Below, in pieces: positions 1 to 6,519 of a stretch of DNA of 16,145 nt; positions within the stretch are counted from its first letter, which is position 1; each line of letters opens with the position of its first letter. The position numbers and the translations under genes were made by a program. The notes under the pieces were generated by a model. The model was not told the origin of the DNA. It did not search any database and saw only the letters and a list, made by a program, of their open reading frames with translations. The stretch comes from Acidimicrobiaceae bacterium (lineage in GTDB: Bacteria > Actinomycetota > Acidimicrobiia > Acidimicrobiales > Bog-793). The stretch lies in assembly GCA_027306715.1 (NCBI GenBank), contig DAHUZG010000355.1, forward strand, positions 1 to 16,145, given 5' to 3'.

Positions 1-123
1 GCCGAGCTCGTCGAGGAACAGCAGCGGCATCGCCACCTGGTAGGAGAACTCGTGGCGGACCGGGGCGAAACGGCGGTGCCGGACCGTGCCGGTGTAGACG
101 CCGCTCCGCGCGGTGGCGCTCAC
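1..123 (-). CDS. DUF1365 family protein, N-terminal fragment (3' end off the window)
   Basis: The visible 41 codons start with GTG and contain the stretch YTGTVRHRRFAPVRHEFSY, the typical opening of DUF1365 (COG3496) proteins. The function of this family is not settled. Its members sit beside an FAD-dependent oxidoreductase and a cyclopropane-fatty-acid-synthase-like methyltransferase and are thought to take part in membrane fatty-acid modification. The GTG start shares four bases (GTGA) with the TGA stop of the upstream oxidoreductase, so the two are probably translationally coupled. The rest of the gene, including its stop, lies beyond the left edge. Family assignment rests on this short N-terminal match plus gene order. 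Confidence 0.8.
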   Translation of the reverse strand, partial: MSATARSGVYTGTVRHRRFAPVRHEFSYQVAMPLLFLDELG

Positions 124-1466
124 GGCCGGCGGCCACCACCGGGACCATCAAGGAGACGGGTGGCCGCCGCGGCCGCCCCGCTGCGGAGCTGGTTGCACAG
201 CTCGTAGGCGCTGCGCACGCCGTCCTCGTGAAACCCGTAGCCCCAGGAGGCGCCACAGTACCAGGTCCGGTTGAGGCCCTGGATCTCGAAGCGGCGCGAC
301 TGGGCCCGTACAGCCGGGGCGTCGAGGACCGGATGTGCGTACTCGAAGCTGGCGAGCACCCGCGCCGGGTCGATCGCCTCGTCCCGGTTCAAGGTGACGA
401 GCAACTGGTGCCGGGAGCGGAGGTGCTGCAACCGGCTCATGTGGTAGCTGAGGGTAGCGCGCGCTCCGCCGTGCACCTGGTAGTTCCAGCTCGCCCAGGC
501 CCGGCGCCGCCGCGGCAGCAGCCGTTCGTCGGTGTGCAGCACGGCGAGGTTCTCCTGGTACCGGATGGCGCCGAGGACGTCGTGCTCACGCGGGCTCGGA
601 TCGCCGAGCAGGGACAGTGCGGTGTCGCTGTGGGTGGCGAGCACGACGTGGTCGTAGGTCTCGCTCGAGCCGGACGCGAGGTGCAGCTCGACGCCGTCTC
701 GGTGGCGGACGAGCTTGTCGACCGCGCATCCGAGCCGGATGCGGTGGGCGAACGGCCTCGTCAGCGCCTCGACGTAGCGTCTCGATCCGCCGCTCACCGT
801 GCGCCAGCGGGGCTGGTCGCCGAACGAGAGCAGCCCGTGGTTGTCGAAAAAGCGCGCCCAGGTGGCGAAGGGCATCTCGTCGAGCCGTCGCGGGTCGGCG
901 GACCAGATCGCCGAGCTGAGCGGGACGACGAAGTCCTCCCTCAGCCGCTCGCCATAGCGCCCGGCTGCGAGCATCTCCCCGAGGGTGGCATCCGCACGAG
1001 CGTCACGTCCTGCTCTCGCCGGCTCGAACGATCCCGGCACGCCGGCGGACGGCCCGAGCTCGCCGAGCAGGCGCCGGGCCCTGCGCGAGAAGCGGACGAT
1101 GTCGATCACCATGCGGCTGTGCGAGGGATCGAGCAGGCTCGACCGCCGGGCGTAGACGCTGTCGATGCTCGTCGTGCGGTACTCGAGCCGCCGCTGCGGG
1201 TCGCAGACCGAGAAGCTCATCTCCGTCGGCTCGGTCGCCACGCCGAGGCTCTCGAGCAGCGAGGAGAAGAGCGGGTAGTTGCGGTCGTTGTAGACGACGA
1301 AGCCGGTGTCGACGGCGAAGGTGCCGTCGTCGAGCTCGACGTCGACGGTGTTCGCGTGCCCGCCGGGGCGCGGTCCGGCCTCGAGGACGGTGATCTCGTG
1401 CTCGGGGTGCAGCAGAGCCGCGCAGACGAGTCCGGAGACGCCGGCGCCGACGATGGCGATTCGCAT
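120..1466 (-). CDS. FAD-dependent amine-oxidase-like oxidoreductase (COG2907 type)
   Basis: This is a 448-residue flavoprotein. It opens with the dinucleotide-binding fold MRIAIVGAGVSGL (GxGxxG at residues 7-12) followed by an acidic strand end (VLEA, 27-30) and GGHANTV (35-41), the pattern of the 'amine oxidase/phytoene desaturase-like' group. Near the C-terminus, CGASWGYGFHEDGVRSA (404-420) is the second FAD-contacting motif of COG2907. The length is normal for the family. The ATG at 1466 places the Rossmann glycine motif directly at the N-terminus; an in-frame extension upstream runs into the preceding gene and was not used. No strong ribosome-binding site is visible. Known context: COG2907 proteins pair with DUF1365 and CFA-synthase-like methyltransferases, in some bacteria inside singlet-oxygen or stress regulons. 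The actual substrate is unknown, presumably an unsaturated acyl chain (inference). Confidence 0.9.
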   Translation of the reverse strand: MRIAIVGAGVSGLVCAALLHPEHEITVLEAGPRPGGHANTVDVELDDGTFAVDTGFVVYNDRNYPLFSSLLESLGVATEPTEMSFSVCDPQRRLEYRTTSIDSVYARRSSLLDPSHSRMVIDIVRFSRRARRLLGELGPSAGVPGSFEPARAGRDARADATLGEMLAAGRYGERLREDFVVPLSSAIWSADPRRLDEMPFATWARFFDNHGLLSFGDQPRWRTVSGGSRRYVEALTRPFAHRIRLGCAVDKLVRHRDGVELHLASGSSETYDHVVLATHSDTALSLLGDPSPREHDVLGAIRYQENLAVLHTDERLLPRRRRAWASWNYQVHGGARATLSYHMSRLQHLRSRHQLLVTLNRDEAIDPARVLASFEYAHPVLDAPAVRAQSRRFEIQGLNRTWYCGASWGYGFHEDGVRSAYELCNQLRSGAAAAATRLLDGPGGGRRP

Positions 1467-1507
1467 GTCGGAGCTTCGGAGCCGACGAGCAAGCGGATGG
1501 GCGCCGG

Positions 1508-2581
1508 TCAGGTGGGTGTCACCTCCAGAGCACCCGAGAGTCCGGCGACGCGCTCGAAGGCCGCGCTGCGCTGCTCGGCCGTGGTCCCCGTGCGCGGCAG
1601 CAGGGCTGGCGGCCGTGGCATCCGATCGAGGTAGAAGCCTCCGCGCTGGAGCTCGCTCGCCGGTGCCGCGGCGAGCCAGGCGACGGTGTCGGCTCCTTCC
1701 TCGGGCGTGCGCAGCAGCGGTCGCAGTGCCCGGCGGAAGCGGGGCAGGCTGCGCTCGAGCAGGGGCGTGTCGACCCAGCCGGGGTCGGCGCAGAGGGCCA
1801 GCACGGGCGCGCCGGCGGCCTCGAGGCGGCTCGCCCACTCGCGGGCCAGCTCCACCTGGGCCCGCTTGCAGAGCGCATAGGCGGCGCCGCCGCGGTAACG
1901 GGCCGGCGTCATTGCCGCCAGCGCCTCGATGTCGAGGCGGGCGAGGTAGGCGCCGCCGGACGAGACGGTGATCGAGCGTGCCAAAGAGCCCGCTTCGCCG
2001 CCAGCGCGAAGCGCCGGCAGGAGAAGCGAGGTGAGCAGGTGGGGCCCGAGCACGTAGAGGGCGAAGCTGGCCTCAAAGCCCTGGTCGGTGCGGTGGAAGT
2101 CGGAGAAGGCCGCCCCGGCTGCATGGACGAGGGCGTCTATCCGCCCGTGTGCGCTGCCCAGCTCGTCGGCCACTCGGCGGACCTTGTCGAGGTCGCTCAG
2201 ATCGGCGAGGTGGGCGCTCACAACAGCAGGCGAGCCCGCCGCACCCGGCGAGCCCGCCGCACCCGGCGAGCCCGCCGCAGCCGGCGAGCCCGAGCGACGT
2301 GCGGCCGCCGACTCGATGACGCGGCGAGCGGACTCGCTGCGTCCGGCGTCGCTCGAGACGATTGCCACCGACCACCCGGCCGCGGCGAGCGCGCGCGCCG
2401 TCGCCTGCCCGATCCCGGAGGAGCCTCCGCAGATCACCGCAGTCCGTCCTTCGCCGCCCGGTGCTGCCGCCTCGCCCCAGTCGAAGATCCGGCGACGGGC
2501 GAGGTAGCCGAGGCGGGACCAGCTGCCGACCACCGTCACCTCGAGGGCCTGGTCGGCGAGGTGACCGCGCGGGACCGCCAT
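1508..2581 (-). CDS. DHRS12-like short-chain dehydrogenase/reductase
   Basis: This is a 357-residue NAD(P)-dependent SDR. The cofactor loop is GGSSGIG (residues 52-58), HAAG (153-156) replaces the usual NNAG, a serine pair lies in ITVSSGG (204-210), and the catalytic YxxxK is Y235-K239. After that, DPGWVDTPL (266-274) and a C-terminal GFYLDRMPRP stretch match the DHRS12-like subfamily, as does the N-terminal lead-in of about 45 residues before the Rossmann fold. Residues 98-118 are a low-complexity GSPGAA repeat absent from ordinary members. The ATG at 2581 is preferred over a TTG three codons upstream. The gene is first in a minus-strand unit, with 41 bp to the FAD oxidoreductase. SDRs of this kind accompany the COG2907/DUF1365/CFA-synthase-like cluster elsewhere. 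The substrate is unknown. Confidence 0.88.
   Translation of the reverse strand: MAVPRGHLADQALEVTVVGSWSRLGYLARRRIFDWGEAAAPGGEGRTAVICGGSSGIGQATARALAAAGWSVAIVSSDAGRSESARRVIESAAARRSGSPAAAGSPGAAGSPGAAGSPAVVSAHLADLSDLDKVRRVADELGSAHGRIDALVHAAGAAFSDFHRTDQGFEASFALYVLGPHLLTSLLLPALRAGGEAGSLARSITVSSGGAYLARLDIEALAAMTPARYRGGAAYALCKRAQVELAREWASRLEAAGAPVLALCADPGWVDTPLLERSLPRFRRALRPLLRTPEEGADTVAWLAAAPASELQRGGFYLDRMPRPPALLPRTGTTAEQRSAAFERVAGLSGALEVTPT
2229..2291. repeat. 18-bp tandem repeat inside the SDR gene
   Basis: Three consecutive 18-bp units (ggcgagcccgccgcaccc at 2229, 2247 and 2265; the third differs by one base) are followed by half a unit. On the coding (minus) strand they encode GSPGAA repeats. 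The unit length is a multiple of three, so copy-number changes keep the frame. Confidence 0.9.
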
Positions 2582-2675
2582 GGCCGCCAACGTAACGGGA
2601 CCGCCGTCACGGCCGGGCCAGCCCTGCCCGTGACTCGGAACCGCCGCGACTGTCGTACAGAATGCTCAAGAAGCG
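2582..2675. other. Divergent intergenic region, SDR operon and ABC-F gene
   Basis: These 94 bp separate the divergent starts of the SDR and the ABC-F gene, so promoters for both directions should lie here or nearby. I tried GGAAC/CGT-type ECF pairs and TTGACA/TANNNT pairs, and none had acceptable spacing. No strong Shine-Dalgarno precedes either start (the plus strand has only AAGAAG close to the ATG), so transcripts may have very short leaders. Confidence 0.4.
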
Positions 2676-4277
2676 ATGTTGACCGCCACCGGACTCGAGC
2701 TGAGCGTCGGAGGCCGCACCCTGCTCTCCGGGGCGGCCTTCCACGTCGCGCCCGGCGACCGGGTGGGCCTGGTCGGGCGCAACGGCGCCGGCAAGACCAC
2801 GCTCACGCGCGTCCTTGCCGGTGAAACCCTCGCCTCTGCGGGCGAGGTCCGTCGCTCCGAGGAGATCGCCTACCTCCCCCAAGACCCGCGCACCGGCGAT
2901 CTCGACGTGCTGGCACGCGACCGGGTGCTCTCGGCGCGAGGGCTCGACGCCGTCGCCCTCGAGCTCGCCGAGTCGGCAGCCAAGATGGGAACCGCCGACG
3001 ACACCTCGCGGGAGTCGGCGATGCGCCGCTACGCCCGGGCGAGCGAGCGCTTCGAGGCCCTCGGCGGGTGGGCAGCCGAGGCCGAGGCGGCCGCCATCAC
3101 CTCGAGCCTCGGCCTGCCCGAGCGGGTCCTCGACCAGCCGCTGCGGACCCTCTCCGGAGGTCAGCGGCGGCGCGTCGAGCTGGCCCGCGTGCTCTTCTCG
3201 GGCGCAGCGACTCTGCTCCTCGACGAACCGACCAACCACCTCGACGGCGACTCCGTCACCTGGCTGCGCAGCTACCTGCGTGCGCACGAGGGCGGCCTCG
3301 TCGTCATCAGCCACGACACCGACCTGCTCGAGGCGACCGTCAACCGGGTCTTCCACCTCGACGCCAATCGCCAGGTGCTCGACGTGTACAACATGGGCTG
3401 GCGCGCCTACCTCGCCCAGCAGGCGGCCGACGATCGCCGCCGGCGCCTCGAACGGGTGAGCGCCGAGCGCAAGGTGGCGACTCTTCGCGCCCAGGCCGAC
3501 AAGATGCGCGCCACGGCCACCAAGGCTCGTGCCGCCCACCAGCTCGATCGGCGGGCGGCGAAGATGATCGGCGGCCTCGCCGAGGAGCGTGCCCGCGACA
3601 AGATCGCCAAGCTGCGCTTCCCCGATCCGGCGCCGTCGGGGCGGACGCCGCTCAGCGCCGTCGGCCTCTCGAAGTCCTACGGCTCTCTCGAGATCTTCTC
3701 CGGCGTCGACCTCGCGATCGACCGCTCGAGCCGCGTCGTCGTGCTCGGGTTGAACGGCGCCGGCAAGACGACGCTGCTCCGGCTGCTCGCCGGCGTCGAG
3801 GAGGCGGACGCCGGGGAGGTCGTCGCCGGCCACGGCCTGCGCCTCGGCTACTACGCCCAGGAGCACGAGACCCTCGACAGCCGCGCCAGCGTGTTCGCCA
3901 ACGTCCGCCACGCCGCCCCGCCGCAGATGACCGACGCCGAGCTGCGGCGCGTGCTCGGCGCCTTCCTCTTCAGCGGCGAGCGCGCCGGCCAGCGCGCCGG
4001 CACGCTTTCCGGCGGCGAGAAGACGCGTCTCGCGCTAGCCACCCTCGTCGTCTCCTCGGCCAACGTGCTGCTGCTCGACGAGCCGACGAACAACCTCGAC
4101 CCCGCCAGCCGCGCCGAGGTCCTCGCCGCGCTGCGCAACTATCGTGGTGCGATCGTGCTTGTCACCCACGACCAGGGAGCGGTCGACGCGCTGGCGCCCG
4201 AGCGGGTGCTGCTGATGCCCGACGGGGTCGAGGACCACTGGAGCGACGACCTGGCGGACCTGGTGGCGCTGGCCTGA
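2676..4277 (+). CDS. ABC-F family ATP-binding protein (Rv1473-like)
   Basis: This 533-residue protein has two ABC cassettes and no membrane segment. Cassette 1 has Walker A GRNGAGKTT (34-42), signature LSGGQ (159-163), Walker B LLLDEPTNHLD (180-190) and H-loop SHD (212-214). Cassette 2 has GLNGAGKTT (358-366), LSGGE (444-448), VLLLDEPTNNLD (464-475) and THD (497-499). A highly charged linker of about 80 residues (roughly 240-325), expected to be the helical P-site tRNA-interaction motif, joins them. ABC-F proteins are soluble ribosome-associated ATPases, used as translation factors or for antibiotic target protection; they are not transporters despite common 'macrolide transporter' labels. 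From memory the sequence closely follows the mycobacterial Rv1473 type. The ATG at 2676 puts the first cassette at the normal distance. Whether it confers resistance cannot be read from sequence. Confidence 0.95.
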   Translation: MLTATGLELSVGGRTLLSGAAFHVAPGDRVGLVGRNGAGKTTLTRVLAGETLASAGEVRRSEEIAYLPQDPRTGDLDVLARDRVLSARGLDAVALELAESAAKMGTADDTSRESAMRRYARASERFEALGGWAAEAEAAAITSSLGLPERVLDQPLRTLSGGQRRRVELARVLFSGAATLLLDEPTNHLDGDSVTWLRSYLRAHEGGLVVISHDTDLLEATVNRVFHLDANRQVLDVYNMGWRAYLAQQAADDRRRRLERVSAERKVATLRAQADKMRATATKARAAHQLDRRAAKMIGGLAEERARDKIAKLRFPDPAPSGRTPLSAVGLSKSYGSLEIFSGVDLAIDRSSRVVVLGLNGAGKTTLLRLLAGVEEADAGEVVAGHGLRLGYYAQEHETLDSRASVFANVRHAAPPQMTDAELRRVLGAFLFSGERAGQRAGTLSGGEKTRLALATLVVSSANVLLLDEPTNNLDPASRAEVLAALRNYRGAIVLVTHDQGAVDALAPERVLLMPDGVEDHWSDDLADLVALA

Positions 4278-4304
4278 GCGGGCGGCCGTCGAGGCCAGCG
4301 GGCC

Positions 4305-4345
4305 GAGGCTGTCAACAGCCTCCTCCAAGCGTTCTCACAGCTTGG
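4305..4345. promoter_or_regulatory. Two adjacent hairpins between ABC-F and htrA-like genes
   Basis: The first is GAGGCTG-TCAA-CAGCCTC at 4305-4322 (7-bp perfect stem). The second is CCAAGC-nine bases-GCTTGG at 4325-4345 (6-bp perfect stem). They begin 28 bp after the ABC-F stop and have no T-run, so they may be a factor-assisted terminator or an operator for the downstream protease gene. The remaining bases up to the protease start (to 4404) contain no promoter I can assign with confidence. Confidence 0.4.
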
Positions 4346-4394
4346 CCCGAGGACGTCAGGGCAAGATGGGGCGGTCCGGGAGCGGCGCCCGACA

Positions 4395-4400
4395 GGGAGG
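4395..4400 (+). promoter_or_regulatory. Ribosome-binding site of the HtrA-like protease
   Basis: GGGAGG lies four bases before the ATG at 4405. It decides the start against an ATG 21 codons upstream that lacks such a site. Confidence 0.75.
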
Positions 4401-4404
4401 AACG

Positions 4405-5955
4405 ATGGACGAGCAGCTCGACGGCAGCGCCGGCGCCGGGCCGGTGCCGGGCTCTCCTGCCTGGTGGGCCGCGCCCGGCGAGCAGGCACCGGCCGCGCCG
4501 GCGCCGGTCGAGCCCGCCGGACCGCCTGCCTGGTGGGCCGCGCCCGGCGAGCAGGCACCGGCCCAGCCGGCGTCGTTCCACCCCGCGCCGGCAGGAGATG
4601 ACCGCGCCGCCCCCCTCTTCTACGGGCAGCGCCCTCCCGCCGGGCCCTACGGGTCCGGGCCGCCCTACGGCTGGGTGCCCCGGCACCCCGGCACCCCCCC
4701 GTCCGGCGGGCCCCCGTCCGGCACGCCCGCATCCGGCGGGAGCCGCCGGCGCGGTGGGCGCCAGGCGCTGCTCGGGCTGCTCGGCGTGGTTGTCCTCGCG
4801 GGGGGGCTCGGCGCCGGCCTCGAGGTGCTGCTCAACAACTCCAACGCGCCCTCGCCGGCGGCGAGCGGCGTCACCGGGGGGTCGCGCTCGGGAGCAAGCG
4901 GCGCCAACGGCGGCCTCGGCTCCGGCGCCGCCGGCTCGACCGGCGGCGGCTCGACGCCGGCCACGCCGGCCGGCGGGGCCAGCCCGGCCGTCATCTCGCG
5001 GGTGAAGGATGCGCTCGACCCGGCCGTGGTCGACATCGACGTCAATGTCGCTACCGCCGGACCCGCGGCGGGGACGGGGATGATCCTCACCTCGTCCGGC
5101 TACGTGCTCACCAACAACCATGTCATCGACAACACGACGAGCGTCGAGGTGACCATCGCCGGCCGTACCGGCGCCTATCCCGCTGACGTCGTCGGCTACG
5201 ACGCCACCGACGACGTGGCGGTGATCAAGATCCGCGGCGTCTCCGGGCTGCCGACGGTGCAGCTCGGCGACTCCTCCTCGACCACGGTCGGTCAGAGCGT
5301 GATCGCCCTCGGCAACGCTCTCGGCCAGGGCGGCCCGCCGACGGTGGTCTCGGGAGCGATCACCGCCCTCGGTCGCACGATCACCGCCGGCGACGCGGCG
5401 ACGAGCACGAATGAGACCCTGCACGACATGCTGCAGACAGACGCCGACATCCAGCAGGGCGACTCGGGCGGCCCGCTCGTCACGACGAGCGGCAAGGTGA
5501 TCGGGATGGACACCGCTGCGTACTCCGCCGACACCGGGGCGACGATCGGGTTCGCCATCCCGATCAATCGCGCCGCCTCGATCGCCCGCCAGATCATGAA
5601 GGGCAAGGGCGGCAACGGTGTCAGCATCGGCCTGGCGCCGTTCCTCGGAGTGTTCATCGGCTCGGCCAGTGTCGGCAACGGCGGCGGGAGCGTCTTCGGC
5701 GCCTCGGGACCGACCGGGCCGGCGGTCGCCGGCGTGCTCGTCCAGGGCACGACCCCAGGCGGCCCGGCGGAACGGGCGGGCCTGGTCTCAGGCGACACGA
5801 TCACCGCTATCGACGGGAAGTCGACGAAGACCTTCGCCGCGCTGCACGGCACCGTCGCCGCCCACCGCCCGGGCCAGCGCCTCAGCGTCACCTACGTCGA
5901 TCCGACCGGCGCCAGCCACACCGTCCAGGTGACCCTTGGCGGCATCCCGTACTGA
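4405..5955 (+). CDS. Membrane-anchored HtrA/DegP-like trypsin-type serine protease with PDZ domain
   Basis: This is a 516-residue protein with four regions. A proline/glycine-rich cytoplasmic tail (1-115) ends in the basic SRRRGGRQ. One transmembrane helix (about 121-143) is followed by a Gly/Ser/Ala linker (145-195). A trypsin-like domain (about 196-400) carries the catalytic triad: His239 in TNNHV, Asp270 in DDVAVIKI and Ser354 in GDSGGPL. A PDZ domain (about 405-512) includes GGPAERAGLVSGDTITAIDG. This is the usual actinobacterial HtrA/PepD layout: the N-terminus stays in the cytoplasm while protease and PDZ domains face the cell-wall side, where the enzyme degrades or refolds damaged exported proteins. 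The tail has two copies of PAWWAAPGEQAPA, 23 residues apart. A Fur-family gene follows almost immediately and is probably co-transcribed. Confidence 0.94.
   Translation: MDEQLDGSAGAGPVPGSPAWWAAPGEQAPAAPAPVEPAGPPAWWAAPGEQAPAQPASFHPAPAGDDRAAPLFYGQRPPAGPYGSGPPYGWVPRHPGTPPSGGPPSGTPASGGSRRRGGRQALLGLLGVVVLAGGLGAGLEVLLNNSNAPSPAASGVTGGSRSGASGANGGLGSGAAGSTGGGSTPATPAGGASPAVISRVKDALDPAVVDIDVNVATAGPAAGTGMILTSSGYVLTNNHVIDNTTSVEVTIAGRTGAYPADVVGYDATDDVAVIKIRGVSGLPTVQLGDSSSTTVGQSVIALGNALGQGGPPTVVSGAITALGRTITAGDAATSTNETLHDMLQTDADIQQGDSGGPLVTTSGKVIGMDTAAYSADTGATIGFAIPINRAASIARQIMKGKGGNGVSIGLAPFLGVFIGSASVGNGGGSVFGASGPTGPAVAGVLVQGTTPGGPAERAGLVSGDTITAIDGKSTKTFAALHGTVAAHRPGQRLSVTYVDPTGASHTVQVTLGGIPY
4456..4563 (+). 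repeat. Perfect 39-bp direct repeat, 69-bp period, in the protease tail
   Basis: Bases 4456-4494 and 4525-4563 are identical over 39 bp. They encode the repeated PAWWAAPGEQAPA motif in the proline-rich cytoplasmic tail. Identity at synonymous positions points to a recent duplication of a 69-bp (23-codon) unit. Confidence 0.92.
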
Positions 5956-5962
5956 GCCCGGC

Positions 5963-6439
5963 GTGCCGCCGGGCGAGGCGCATGCCGGCGGTGGTGACGC
6001 CGTCGAGGACGTGCTCCAGCTGCTTCGTACCGGCGGCAGCAGGATCACCACCTCGCGACGGCTGCTCGTCCGCACGCTCGTCGAGCGCGGTGAGCACGCG
6101 ACGGCCGAGGAGCTCGCCTCACAGGTGCAGTCCGAGGCGCCGGACATCCATCTCTCGACGATCTACCGCAACCTCGAGGAGCTCGAGCGCCGCGGCGTCG
6201 TCTCCCATGCCCATCTCGGGCACGGGCCGGCCACCTACCACCTCTCGGCGACCGCCCACGGCCACCTCGTCTGCGAGGGCTGCGGAGCGATGCACGAAGC
6301 TCCCGACGAGCTGTTCGAGGACTTCGCCGCCCTCGTCGCCGGTCGCTACGGCTTCGTCGTCGACTCGCACCATTTCGCCGTGATCGGTCGCTGCGCCAGG
6401 TGCACGGCGGCCGAGCGGGGGGCGCCCGAGGTCGGCTGA
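5963..6439 (+). CDS. Fur-family metal-responsive transcriptional regulator
   Basis: With the GTG at 5963 this is a 158-residue protein. The N-terminal winged-helix domain (about 14-95) has the recognition helix HLSTIYRNLEELERRGVV (63-80), the family hallmark. The C-terminal domain has HGHLVCEGCG (99-108) and GRCARC (142-147), giving the two CxxC pairs (C104/C107, C144/C147) of a structural zinc site. H84, H99, H101, E112 and H136/H137 are plausible regulatory-metal ligands. Whether it senses iron, zinc or peroxide cannot be decided from this. The start is uncertain: a TTG at 5936 would overlap the protease gene, and a GTG at 6011 would trim the N-terminus close to the first helix. The GTG at 5963 lies seven bases after the protease stop, without a clear Shine-Dalgarno, suggesting coupled translation. 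Pairing with an HtrA protease suggests envelope or oxidative stress (inference). Confidence 0.88.
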   Translation: MPPGEAHAGGGDAVEDVLQLLRTGGSRITTSRRLLVRTLVERGEHATAEELASQVQSEAPDIHLSTIYRNLEELERRGVVSHAHLGHGPATYHLSATAHGHLVCEGCGAMHEAPDELFEDFAALVAGRYGFVVDSHHFAVIGRCARCTAAERGAPEVG

Positions 6440-6477
6440 CGCCGCGACGCGGCGACGCCGCGCCGGCCGGGGCCGGC
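6440..6477 (+). terminator. Tandem GC-rich hairpins after the Fur-family gene
   Basis: CGCCGC-GAC-GCGGCG (6440-6454) starts at the base after the stop codon, and GCCGGC-CGGG-GCCGGC follows at 6462-6477. Both stems are perfect 6-bp. There is no T-tract, as is common for actinobacterial terminators. The hairpins separate the protease/Fur unit from the next gene. Stems of this size can also occur by chance in such GC-rich DNA. Confidence 0.45.
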
Positions 6478-6519
6478 CGGGTGGGAATCCTTCGCCGAGC
6501 GCCGTAGCGTTCGTGGACC

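Noticed and set aside
1467..1838. Longer FAD oxidoreductase starting upstream
   Set aside because: The added 124 residues are Arg/Ala/Pro-rich, overlap the SDR gene, and would displace the Rossmann motif from the N-terminus.
2637..2658. GGAAC...CGTAC as an ECF sigma-factor promoter before the ABC-F gene
   Set aside because: The 12-bp spacing is too short for the usual 16-18 bp.
3068..5005. 645-codon open frame on the plus strand
   Set aside because: It runs out of frame through the ABC-F and protease genes, and is almost pure Arg/Pro/Ala, typical of a GC-rich frame shadow.
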